From positions 1,488,001 to 1,552,000 of the forward strand of contig JAFKAC010000013.1 in assembly GCA_025766275.1 (NCBI GenBank): a stretch of 64,000 nt of DNA. The letters are read 5' to 3'. The notes below the pieces were generated by a model that was not told the DNA's origin, searched no databases, and saw only the letters and a list, made by a program, of their open reading frames with translations. The position numbers and the translations under genes were made by a program. The DNA is from Lactarius indigo. Taxonomy: Eukaryota > Basidiomycota > Agaricomycetes > Russulales > Russulaceae. Below, one piece after another: positions 33,714 to 49,951 of this stretch. Position 1 is the stretch's first letter, and every line of letters begins with the position of its first letter.

Positions 33714-36700
33714 ATGTCCACAACTCCCGGAAAAGTGCGACAATCTGCAATACCCACTCCAGGAAAGACAAGCGGTATACCCACTCCCGGACGCTTACGT
33801 TCCTCTTCTATTGCTTCTCAACAATCTGCTCAGCTTCCTCAAGAGTCAGACTCCATGTCCCGTGCCTTTGCCGACGCAATCAGGGCAAATGACCCCGCTC
33901 TTCACAGGGCGGGTCGAGTCAGTGAACCTGGGAATCCTTCGCTATCTCCAAGGGCACCGCTCTCCTTTCTTCCGCAGTCTGGTCGCCGGTCTGTTACAGG
34001 TCGGCCATCTTCCGCTGCGTCTTCTTCCTCACATGCCGGAGCGACACCGGCACGACCTACCCTGCCAGCACGCACCAAAACCCCTTCTGTCCGTCCACCC
34101 AGTAGACAGTCCGATACTTTCATACGAAGCTCAAGTCGTGTCGGGAGGTCGTTTGAAGTCGGGGATAACGTCAGGATAGAGAGCCTTGGGTTCGAAGGAA
34201 CCCTCCGATATCTAGGGGAGATAGTCGGAAAGACAGGTCAATGGGCTGGCGTTGAACTTAGCGGTGGGTTTGTCGGGAAAGGGAAGAATGACGGAAGCGT
34301 CGATGGGTGAGTCACATATCTACCGACCCCAATCTCCTCGGCTTTCACAATTATGCTCAAGGCTCAATAACCCTGCCGTGAGCAGATAAGGGGCCACGCT
34401 CGGTCATTGATCCTTGAGTCTTCTTCGGTCGATGTGCTGTTCTTGCAGTCTCCATGTGATTATCGCTAACATTCCTCATTGCTCAGAAAGCCCTATTTTG
34501 TATGCCCACCCAAGTGTGGCGTGTTTGTCGCTGCTGCAAAGCTTTCTGCGCCTACCGTAGGTGTTGGCGCGATGTCACGGCCGTCGAGCGTTGCTTCCTC
34601 GGGGGGTGGTCGCGTCACCCCTTCTTACTCTTCTGGACGCATCACTCCATCAAACTCGGCGCGACACACTCCATATTCTAATGGGCGTGTCACGCCCGCC
34701 TCGTCCACATCTCTCATACCGTCAGATGCAGTGACGCCTTCCGCGCGTCCACGAATCAAAACGGCTACTACCCCCTTTCAACGGTAATGTACAGAGTGTT
34801 TCGTTTCCAACGCATTTCTCATTCTCTTAGGATTAAAACGAAACGGGAGTCGGACCCTCGAGCCCGCAAGCCCAAGTCGAACATCTGCGACCGCCAGTCC
34901 CACAAGGTTCGGTGGGCCCACCTCTCTTTCAACAAGCACTGGGATCTCAAATATGGGGTCTCCCTCTCTAAAGACCCCAAAGCCTGGCATCGGGGGTCGT
35001 GGTTCGGGCGTTGGCGTTGGCCTCCCTTCCACGACGCCTACAAAAAGCCGTACGTCCTTGCTTACACCAAAGCAAAGATTACCTAGTGCGGTCGCCATGC
35101 CCCCTCCACCATCTCCCTCTCTCGGTCGCACTGTTTCTCTTAACGATTACCCATCTGACTCTGAATCTCATCACGACACGTTCAATACCTCTGATCTTCA
35201 ATCTAGTGGGAAAGCAATCCAAGACAAGATCGCTAGCCTTCTCTCTACACGCAAGTCTCCATCGGCCGACATCAGTCCCACGTCCGGGGCGATGCCTTCT
35301 CTCGGTCACTTAAACGGAGGGATACCTCCTGACGACCGAGTAGGCCGAGTTGGAGGCAGAAAACCAGAGGTTGAACATTCTCATAAGCGGCCTTCAAGGG
35401 GAAGAACTCGAACACAGCCGTCGAACCAATAGCATGCGTGAAGACCGTGACCAGGCGCTTTCACGTGTTACCGAGCTGGAAGCGTCCGTAAAGTCGGTCG
35501 AACGTAACCTTGCATGACAGGGAACTCAAGATCGAGGTGCTCGAGCGTTCATTGTCGAATACCTCGGCCGATACGGAGAAGGCTCGCGCTGACGGTGAAA
35601 CCCGTCTGCGTGACTTGCAGTCGCTATTAGGACGACAAGGAGGCGTTATTGTGTAGCTTGAAGGAGTCGCTCGCGCTAAAGGAGGGCGCCGAGACAGAAA
35701 CCCATACGCTCATTACCGCGAAGGATGCAGAAATCAACCTATTGGAAGCACGCGTGAAGAAAGCATATGCTGACATTGAAGAGGAACGCCGAGAGCTTTG
35801 GGGTCAGGTCGATGCACTGCGGCATGCAGGGCAGGTACGCATTCGAGGGCATGCTATCTACATTCCGCGCGCTGACGGTTTTGAAAGGAAACGATTGCTT
35901 TATACGAAGAGCGATTGAGTACTGCCGAAGCCAAGCGCTATGAGATGGAAGATTTGATTGGATCTCTCAGGGAGCAACTACGGGGTCAGACTCAAGCACC
36001 GTCTCCCACTTCCGCTGCCCGTCACTTGTCATCTGCCACACAAATCGAGAACGAAGCTCTAAGGGAGCAAGTCGTTCACCTTCAGAAAAAACTCACTATC
36101 ACGGAGGATATGCTGGAAGAAGTGCGCGTGACGGCGGAGAAGGACGAGGCGGCAGTTCGCGAAAGGATGCGCCGCTTTAAGAGAAAGAGGAGCTCCTGAA
36201 GCAACAGGTTGCTGATTGCGAGTCAGAGATTACTCGGGTCGTCAAATCGGAAAACAACGCTCGAGCCCGAACCGAGGAAGTTGGGGAAGCGTTGCGCGAG
36301 AGTACAGTTGCCCTCGAGAATGCCCAGGTGGAGATCGAAGGACTCCGCGCTGAAATTGCGGTAATGGAACTTTCAAGGTGTTCTGGAGAGTGCACTAATG
36401 GAAGTCTTCGCAGAATTTGGAAGGCATTGCAAGCCTCTCCTCTGCGGATCCCACTGACAAACCTACTGAGTCCGCTCAGCGATTGACGTCGGAGCACATG
36501 CACTGCACGGAAGAGATTTCCCGTTTAAAGAGCCAACTTGCAGAAGCTACGAAGGTTCCTCAGGGTATGCATGGTGTCAAGACATCTCCTGCATCTGAAC
36601 ATCTGCAGGAGACCATTGAAGAGCTATTAGTTGAAAAAGCCAGCGTGAGATACATTTCACGCTCCTGCTACTGATATGGCTGACGGTGTTCCAGCTCGAA

Positions 36701-37960
36701 AACATTCAAAGCGACTTGCAGACGAAGCTCATCGAAGAGACTAAAACTGTCGTTGACTTGCAGGAACGTCTCGATCGTAGTCTTACAGAGCTTGAAACCA
36801 CGCGTAAGAAAGCCCATCGTGACACACCTGTGTCCGATAGTCTTCAGCAAGCCGGTAAACCGTCTCCGTCTTCTACACGACATGAGTCCATCCCGAGCTC
36901 GGTTCGTGAAGAGCTGGCTGGACTGAAGTGAGCCCACCTTATTCATATGTTTTCTTTCGTGGATTCGCTCATGTTTATACCTCAAAGGCACATCGTTCAG
37001 GAGTTGCAAAAGGAAAACGCCAATGCAGCCCATCAGAACAAACTTTTAGAGTCGGAGAACAAGTTACTCTCATCTGAAGTTGAGCAACTTCGCAAGGCTA
37101 GTCTACTGACCGCTGGCGACCAAAGAAGATTGTTGATGCAGATTTACAGACCAAAGAAGCTTTGGAAGACGTCGCGAGCAGCAAACTCCACCACGAGGAA
37201 GCTAGCCCTCAAGAAGATGCCTCCGTACCCTCTGGAGACGCGGTATCGTTGCAAAAAGCAATGCGTGAGATGCGGTCGCGATACGAGGTGAGTAGTGCTC
37301 CGTTTCCGATCCGGAACTATCTCACCTGTCGTCGGCTTGTAGATCGACCTTGAGCAGCTGCGGAAGCGATTGACGGAAGCCGAAGCTAAAAGTGCGAGGA
37401 CAGTCCATGATGTACGGTTCCAAACGTCTCCTTTGATCGGTTCCGGGCTAATTGGTCCTCGGTTCAGCTTAACAAAGAAGTTGGCGAGCTAGAAAGTTTG
37501 ATCGAGACCAAGGTGAGCCCGCAACGTCGCGTCCCTGAATAGTTTAGCCAACAAATTATATGTTCAGATTTATCGAGAGGTGAGCCTGCTTGTAACCAGA
37601 ATATGGTTAACAGTGCTTAAAGGGTGACAGGACGAGCTCGAACAAGAAATAGAACAACTGAAGGAGAAACTCGCACGCAGTGAAAAGAAAAGCTCAAAGC
37701 GTGCAAATCAGGCGATGAGTCTACTTTCGGCAGACTCTTTGGATTCGTTGTCAGATGCGAACCAGGGTACCTTAACCGGAGACGTGTGTGAGATTTGTGA
37801 GCAGCCCGGTCACGACATCTTCACCTGCGATCTGCTACGGGGCAGCGCGGCGCCGGCCCCTGGAGGTAAGGATGCGGCGCCCTCCGAGTTATTCTGTGAG
37901 GACTGCGAGAATTACGGGCACGTCGCGGCAGACTGCCCTCACTCTATGGATGTCTTTTGA
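33714..37960 (+). CDS. CLIP-170-type microtubule plus-end protein (CAP-Gly, coiled coil, zinc knuckles), several frameshifts
   Basis: Homologue of CLIP-170/Tip1/Bik1, which tracks growing microtubule ends. ATG 33714 (MSTTPGKVRQSAIPTPGK) opens a basic Ser/Thr/Pro region with IPTPG repeats. The CAP-Gly domain is SFEVGDNVRIESLGFEG, QWAGVELSGG, GKGKNDGSVDG and, after an intron, KPYFVCPPKCGVFV. A second basic region repeats GR(V/I)TPS. A long coiled coil runs from about 35340 to 37710. Two CCHC-like knuckles finish the protein: CEICEQPGHDIFTC and CEDCENYGHVAADC. A 12-nt exon lies at 37568-37579. The coil is continuous only if single bases are dropped at 35343-35344, 35506-35507 and 35630-35631 and added near 36180 and 37126. 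These are either sequence errors or real lesions. Confidence 0.85.
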
Positions 37961-38172
37961 GTCAACAGTGGATCGGATCAGATATACCTTATTGTTGGAT
38001 GACATGCTTTCGTTCTTTGCCTTTACCTTGCTATGTACTCATTCAAGTATACCCGATCTAGTAATCGTAATCGAGGGGTTGGAGTGCCAGAATGACGTCA
38101 GTGAAGCATCATACTGTGTATATGCAGTATTTAGGTCACAGCCAGACGCACAAAGGTACTACTGCTACAAGC

Positions 38173-39132
38173 ATGGAGCCTTACGCCAAAGTCGCTGCTA
38201 AAAACGTGCCACCTTATGAGCAGCAGGTATGCTCTTCGCTCTCCTTGTTGCATATTTCGTGATGCTTCATCCCTCATTAGCCCCATCCCGATGCTGCGTT
38301 GCTCAATACGCCATCGTTACTAGGTGGTGCACCCTTTGATGACAACGCAAAAGTCAACATGGTCCATCGTGATAGCGAACCTTCAACAAAGTCGACCTCT
38401 GATGCAGCCAGCGGTCTTTCGCTCCCAAGAGAGGCAAAGCAAGGCAAACATTCCGAAGCTCAGGCACCGCGGCGATGGGAGAAGGTGAAGGACATCGTTC
38501 TTCGCCCTTCCGTCGCTGGTGGGCTCGTTGGCATCAGTAAGTCCGCCTAGGCTTTTGGCACAGACAGGGACTGACGGGCCTCCCCAGCGAATATTGGTCT
38601 TCTCGCTGGAGCTTCATATGCATTCTATACGTACCCACGACTCCGCCGCGACACGAGGGCTATAATGTCCACTATAGCGGCCACATTCGCACTGTTTAGT
38701 GCCGAGAGTTATGCTGCTGAAGCGAGCCAAAGCAAATCAGAGGGCAAAGCGGTAAAACACAAGGCGCGAGAAGAGGGCTTCGCATACAGACGTGTGGGTG
38801 AACGCGTGCTGAGATCGGGTGGACTTAGTGGGCTTGTCGGGCTCCGTAAGTTGTCTGTTTCCATCCATACACGAGCAAGCAGCACATCACTGACCTCTTG
38901 GGGACAGTCAATGTCGGCGTCTTGGGCGTTGTGAGTTATCTCGCGTACACCAATTGGCAACGTCCGCGTTGGGATAAGCGTGTTGTTTCCGCTACTTCTG
39001 CCGGTCTTATCGCGCTGTGGGGAACTGAAATGTGAGTATTTGCTATTTTTCGATACGGTATACTAATGAGTCTGTATAAGCGCTCTATCTTCTGGCGATA
39101 ACTTCAAGCAGTATTTCCGTCCGAAATCGTGA
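38173..39132 (+). CDS. Small multi-pass membrane protein with internal duplication, possibly OM14-like
   Basis: ATG 38173 gives MEPYAKVAAKNVPPYEQQ, then PHPDAALLNTPSLLGGAPFD after the first intron. The protein then has two related membrane units. Unit 1 is GGLVGI / TNIGLLAGASYAFYTYPRL with a following hydrophobic helix (IAATFALFSAESYA). Unit 2 is SGLVGL / LNVGVLGVVSYLAYTNWQRP with SATSAGLIALWGTE. An intron interrupts both units at the same place and in the same phase (38537-38587 and 38846-38907). The C-terminus is DNFKQYFRPKS with TGA at 39130-39132. The pattern resembles fungal proteins annotated with the mitochondrial outer membrane OM14 C-terminal domain. That assignment is from memory of the pattern and is tentative. 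It lies between CLIP-170 and NIC96, all on the plus strand. Confidence 0.75.
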
Positions 39133-39400
39133 TGTTTCTTGTAGGCATAGAACCAGTTTTTTCAATAAATTCGTTCAGACTGTTGAAAAATGGTTGTGAC
39201 CGTAAAACATACTGCAACCCATTGTGACGGTAGATCAGGTCTACTACACCGTCGAAACTATTGGGACCATCAGAGATGCATCAGTCCAGCAGCAGCTGAT
39301 GACACATCTTGGGTATTAAGTTCTCACGGTCATCCCTCGTGTTCGTTCTGGATCGCGTTCACCTCAACGCGTCGTAGGTTGGTTGGGATACAAGAAAAAC

Positions 39401-42400
39401 ATGTCTTCCGACCTCTCCTCTCTTTTAGCCTCGTCGAAAGCCCTTACTTCCCATCTGAAACTCCAGGATCTGCCAAATGTTTCTCTGTCTTTGGACCAGA
39501 TTGAGGCGCAGTCACGAAGGCTTCTCCCAAGACAGCCCGGAGCACCAACAGACGCAGGTCGCGCGTAAGCCATATACAGACCAACCACGAGTAATCACTA
39601 ATATACTTTCCGAAGAAATTACCTGCTAGCTCAAGCCCACATCGACGTACCGGCTCTTGCAAACTCCATCGCGCACCTTAATACTTCTGCCACATTCTTA
39701 CCACTGCAACCACTACAAGACACCGATATTTCAGGTTATCTGCGACATGCGCACGAGCAAAATGTTATATCGACGATCGAAGAAGCGCGAAGAGAGACCC
39801 AGGAAGAGTTCTATCGCGTTCTAGAGGACCGAGGAAGACGCGAGTGGGATGCCCGTAAGAAGCGGGTTTTTGAAGAGTTGGGTGGCCAGCTAGGTGGGAA
39901 TAATGGAGCATTGGTACCGACAGGCAAACCACCGCAGAGCAGAAGTGCACTCACGGTGCGTGGCGCTTACACTGTTTACTTATCTTCTTGACCTCCTTGC
40001 AGCTCAGTGCCGCTCCGAGTCTCAGCTTGCAAATGCAGGGCAAGATGATGGCATATGACCGTGTCGTGGTCGAATTGAATGCAGCTCGGATACGCGGCAC
40101 ATCGTTTCCAGTTATCCACGCGTTTATCCAGGCGGCACTTTCTCTTAATCCCGATGTACGTGTCTCCCTGATGCCGGCTAGTCTCTTCTATTCATCCACC
40201 ATACCTCAGCGAACGCATCAAGTCATACAACTATTTCACATTCTTGCGAAAATTACCGGTGAACCCCCTGGAACACCACCACTTGCGCATGCTGGTGCGC
40301 ATATACTGAATACGCCCCTCATGGAGCGCCGCCACGCTCGTGCATACCTCGGCGATCCTGCATCGCGAGAAGCTGTCGAGTTGCGAAAGCAAATCGCTTC
40401 TGGTGCCCGTGCGGCTCTCGAAGAGCAGTATCTCGACGTGCTTGAGCGTACACTCCAAGCGCGCCCACTTCAGGCACAACTTGGTGGCGATCCGACCATT
40501 GCGAATCGCGTACGCGCTTTCTTACTAGTGCGATATTACCGTGGGGGAGAGTGGCAGGATCGCATCGAGGTGCGCTCAGTGCTAAATGTTTTGAAGGCCA
40601 GCGCTAACACCCCAGGCAGTTGGTTGCAGCTCAACCTTTATGGGCTAAGTTATTCTATCTTGTACGCACGGGACATGCGAGAGAAGCTCTCGACGAAGCA
40701 CTTGCACACCGGCAGGCTATTGAGCACCGCGAGGATAGTTTCGTCGCTCACTTCCGTGTCTGGGTGGAGTCCCCCGATCGTCGGTGGGTGGCTTTTCCAT
40801 CTTCTCCCTGCGCTTGTCTAAGTCCAACTATATGTAGTTTACCAAAACCCCATCGAGACCATATCCAAGCCATTTATAATGCGCACATGCTGCATTCGAC
40901 GAGTGTCGATCCGTTCAAGCTCGCCCTCTACAAACTCATGGGCAAGTTGGACCCAACCAAACGCACCGTACCGCTCGTTACAGCAACAACTGAGGATTGG
41001 CTCTGGTTCCAACTCGCCATGGCATGTCCTTTCTTTGTTGAGCTTTATCGAGCTTAACGAACTTGCACAGGTCGACGAGGAGGAAAATGGCGGTTTGCGT
41101 GGGCTTGCGGACGTATTACTCAACTATGGTGAACGCCATTTCGAGGGCGCGTCCGGTTCAAAGGGAGCCCGGACCAGGTTGTGGGCTGCTGTACTCCTCA
41201 CTTGTGGGGAGTTTGAGAGAGTAAGTGACTTTGCCTGTGCATCTGTCCTGTGTTAGTGATCAACTTACTTAGGCTGTTGCCGCACTTTGGGAACATCCGG
41301 AGACGGATGTCGAGGCCCTTCATTTGGCTGTTGCCCTGGCTTACCATGGTCTATTGCGTGCTCCTTCGCGGACCGAGTCATCAGACATAACACCTTGTAA
41401 GTGGCGATCGCTGAATAAATACTACCTTTAACACAACCGATGCAGTGTCTCTTTCCTCGAGTAGTCCACCTGCACTCAGTCTCACCACATTGATATGGCG
41501 ATACGTGCGCCAGTTTGTGCGGCTGGACGCCAAAGAGGCCTTGCAGTATGTATATACGGTCACCTTAGGTGCAGACCAGCCGGGCGGAATAGGCAAGGAG
41601 CAGCTCGAACTCGCTTGGGATCTTGTGCGACGCGTTATTGTACTTGCCAACGCCGGTCCTGCATGGGACGAACTAGTTGGCGGTTTCCGGGCAGACGGAA
41701 TACGCTTTGTATCTATATTTCCTTTGTCCAGCATTTGCATAAGGTGCTCACTGCATGCAGACAGGTGTTATCGAGCAAGCGGCACCGTTGCTCAAGCTGA
41801 ACGATGCTCGTGAACTCAATGCCGAAATTTTCGTCCCCGCCGCCCGACAGGCAGAAGAGAGCGATTGTGTCCTCCAGGCGATTAAGCTCTACAATCTCGC
41901 AGGAGAGTACACCACCGTCATCAATAGCCTTGCGACTGCACTTGGTACAACGCTGGCTGCCCCTGGCGGTGGAGGAGAGCGCGCACGCTCACTTGAAGCA
42001 GCTGCAGGCGACATAATTCGGCACTATGAGCGGACAGGTCGTGCCCCTGGCCGTGCCAGAGACGCTGTTGTCAAGCTGTTGCGTGTAAGGGAGGCGCTTG
42101 ACGCAAAGGCCGAGGGAAGACTTGACCGAGCATTGGAGGTACGCAGTCACCCCGTGACCTTTCTGCGCGTGTTGACGATGAGACCAGATCGCTGAGTCGA
42201 CGGACCTTGTCCCGCTAGATGGCGACGTGGCGAAGATCAATCGCCGGGCGGAGGAATTCAAGGATTTACACGACGCATTGCAACGCAACTTGCAAACATA
42301 CCTTCCTCTCACAATGGATGCCATCGCCGGCGTCTACCAGAAGGTCAAGGCATCGAACGTCCCTGATGCGAGCAGGCAAATGGTCTGTGAACGATTTCCT

Positions 42401-42559
42401 ATATATCCTTGGGCTGATTTTGACCTTTTGGAATAGACACTCGCAGCGCTGAGGAAGAAATCGCGTTCTTTAATGGTGTTTGCTGGAATGCTACGCTATC
42501 GCCTGTCGCCTGATGTGTATTCATACCTTGCGCGGTTGGACGTAGAGGTTGCTTTATGA
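39401..42559 (+). CDS. NIC96: Nucleoporin NIC96/Nup93
   Basis: Inner-ring scaffold nucleoporin, made almost entirely of alpha-helices. ATG 39401 starts MSSDLSSLLASSKALTSHL. The N-terminal helices (HIDVPALANSIAHLN, STIEEARRETQEEFYRVLED) match the family. The helical solenoid follows: KMMAYDRVVVELNAARIRG, VPLVTATTEDWLWFQLAM, LWRYVRQFVRLDAKEALQY, QPGGIGKEQLELAWDLV. The C-terminus SLMVFAGMLRYRLSPDVY is characteristic, ending LARLDVEVAL with TGA at 42557-42559. About ten short introns interrupt the gene and all spliced joins I checked keep the frame. Only 167 bp separate it from the SMC3 start. Confidence 0.92.
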
Positions 42560-42726
42560 GCCTCATTTTGTAAAAATCCAGCCACGGGTGTTGTAGTGTC
42601 ATGCTTGTCCAATTTGAAGTCTCCGACGACGCGTCGCGTCAATGGAACGAACACTTTGCCGTGATGTACAGGGGTCACCCTTCAGACTGCTTTCATTCCG
42701 TCTCTCTGTACTGCCTATAACTCAAC

Positions 42727-47385
<4,659 letters not shown>

Positions 47386-47406
47386 TGACTTTTTATTTTT
47401 ATTTTT

Positions 47407-48953
47407 TCAAGTACTACTATCCAATTCCAGCACAGCTTCCGAAGTACGGTCCCGCACGCCCTTCAAAAACCGAACCAAGTCGGTCCCTCCCGTCCCGCGC
47501 AGCAGGGTCGGGTCCGAGCTCGTGTACGTCCTATTTGCGAAGCCGACCTTTACATCCTCTGTAGCCCCCTTCGCTTGCACGGTGAGGGCAGGGGTACGGG
47601 AAGCGGGAGGCGAGCGGTGCGACGGGCCGACGATGTACAACGTGACGATACGTAGGTGCGCGTCGCGGAGGCGGCGAAGCGCGGCGAGCGCGGCGTTGTA
47701 TGCATCCGTGAGTGCCGTGCCACCCGTGCGCTCCACGGCCGCGCGTAGCGGGCGTGGCGCCGCTGCGAGATGACGCAAGAAGTTGCGATGATGGCGTGGC
47801 ATGTAAGCACGCATGCGCACAAGGAACGGGGTCTCTGGCGAGACGCAAGCGGACGCTGCCGCCCCGCCGGCGGGAGCAAGCTCTAAGGTAGGTGACGAAG
47901 AAGGGGTCGAGGTGTGGTCAACACCGAGGAACACGTCGAGTGCGTGAATGAGTGCGCTCTGCGCTGCGCTCGGGCCAGAGAGCTCATTGGGGAAGACGAG
48001 CTCCGGGTGCGCTTCGAGGCCGTCGAAGAACCATTTGCGTGTGCCAGAGTCGGCGCCGTTGAACCAGGGGCGGATGGAATGGTAGAAAACGTCGGGGTCG
48101 CAGCCATCACGCACGGCAAGGAGGATGCGCGTGAGATCGTCGAGGACGCGGGCGAGGCTGTGGAGATATCGCGTGATGCGGTGGGCAGCGAGTATGTCGC
48201 CGACGAAGAGCTCGTCCATCGTCGCGCGCATGATCTCGAGCGCATCAACACCACGCAACTCGATTCGTGCGCTGGTGAGATAGAACTCTTCCTCGTCGCG
48301 CGTGCCCGTAAACAACGTGAGAGAGCGCAGGTTGTCGAGCGCCGGGAGTAGCTCCGCCGGCGGATCTTTGAGGGCCCAATTGTAGAGCACGTCGTCCGAG
48401 TAGGTGATCACGGGGGGGAGTTGCAGCTGTGCACAAATTTCTAGAAGAGGAACGGTGATAGGCGCGGGAACCCGGATCTCAGAATCAGGTGGCAGGGAGT
48501 GTATATAGAAGTGCATGATCCATGCCAGCACTTGATGAGCACGGCGCAGAAGCAGCTCTGAAGGGTACAAGTCGACTGTTGGGAGAGTAGGAGACTAAGG
48601 ACGGCGGATACGTGTTGATTGTCAGCAAAGCTACTCGAGTCGCGGGGACGGATACCTACTTGCCGGACGCGGATTCGCCATGATTCGGACTGAACCACTT
48701 CCTCGTCTGTGATTTCCTGTTTGCTACCAAGTTGTAGACGATGTACCTGTGCATCGTCAAGTAGCTGTTCCCAAGGTTCCCATTGCGTAGGAAGTCGAAC
48801 AAGTGGAGGGTCGGGTGGCATGAACCCTGTACGAGTGTCGACATCAAAATCATGCGCAGCGAGGGTGGTGGTATCGACGACGCCTGCAGGCGGGCTTGCG
48901 AGGACACTGGGACGAGGTAGCGCGAGGAAATGGTTAGGAGAAAGGTGGGCCAT
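47407..48953 (-). CDS. Indoleamine 2,3-dioxygenase family protein
   Basis: Heme enzyme that opens the indole ring of tryptophan to N-formylkynurenine, the first step of the kynurenine/NAD pathway. Two exons are joined by one intron (about 48659-48599). Exon 1 (MAHLSPNHFLALPRPSVLAS, ATG at 48951-48953) ends RIRVRQ. Exon 2 starts SPTLPTVDLYPSELLLRRAH. Family motifs are GCDPDVFYHSIRPWFNG, FPNELSGPSAAQSALIHALD, MPRHHRNFLRHL and RDAHLRIVTLYIVGPSHR, where the His of DAHL is the expected proximal heme ligand. GTGGTDLVRFLKGVRD follows. The end is SEAVLELDSST. Coding GC looks higher than in its neighbours. The gene converges on SMC3 with a 239-bp gap. Confidence 0.93.
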
Positions 48954-49951
48954 CGAGGTAACAGAGGTAGTAAGAGGACCAAGTAGAAAACGATACTATG
49001 AGATAGAATGGAAACGACCAGAGATTTGGAGAAGAAATGGAGAAGGCGGTAATTCCGATGAAGCGACAAGATTATTTTGAACTAGTCTTAGCAAGCCAAG
49101 GCGATTGAGGGCCTAATCTTTTTCCTTATCCCGGCCCGCGCGTTGCCGTGATCACAACCGAAATCGATGGAGCCGTGATATTGAACATATTGAACATCCG
49201 AACGGTGGCGAACCGACTCCGAGTGTGATAACAAGAATACCTAAGATCGGGCCTCTTGAACGATAGCAGCCACCGCATCAGGAGTTTTTTTTTTCGTTTG
49301 CAGACTGAAGAGTTTTTTTTTTTACTTGAGTACAGGTATGCCTCTCCCATTGCGCTTCTCGCGAACGAGGCGCGACCCCATCCAGTGACTTTCCCTGGAC
49401 TGGGTGGTTGGATAAACCCATGAGTTGCTTGTGATGTTCAATGTTCAAGCTAATAGTCTGCTCCAGCACATCGGGCATTTATTGACTCCCAGAAGCTAAA
49501 CGAACCTCAGCTGATAGAAGCGATTCAATAAGCAGCGTCACGATAGCGATCCAAGGGCTACGTTGAGTTAGAAATACGGTTGTAGCAAATGACGGTTCAT
49601 TCAGACATTCAAGAATGAGGTCCATGTGGTGGAGATCGACCAAGAGACAAGTTGATGGGAGCTTTGCGGATTCCCCTTTGTCCCCCTAAGAGTTGCGGAT
49701 ATGACTGACACTGTGTGGTTAGAGCGAAGTGTCGGTCGTTACGGATAGAGCTATCATGGCGACAATGCGTCAAGTTGGGCGTGCTGTAGCAGCACTGTCA
49801 CGGTCGCCTCGAGCTCGCGTCAAGGTTCGCTTGTTTCACGTGCGGTGGTTGCCATCGGGCCGGGCCTGTAAGCTGACCCCACCAATTGTTCCGCTCTGGG
49901 GGACATCCGCGAACATACCCCCTCTCTCTCGTCCTTCAATCACCACTCTCT
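48954..49951. other. Divergent intergenic region (about 1 kb) with two T tracts
   Basis: Upstream region of both the IDO-family gene and the lipin gene. Two runs of T lie close together, 10 T at 49285-49294 and 11 T at 49313-49323. Such tracts can act as nucleosome-excluding promoter elements. No gene was recognised. Lipin may have a 5' UTR intron here, but I cannot fix it. Confidence 0.45.

Noticed and set aside
35320..35640. Very short introns to explain the CLIP-170 frame breaks
   Set aside because: Possible GT...AG pairs would leave introns of about 17 nt, far below the 47-62 nt seen elsewhere. Single-base indels restore the coil more simply.
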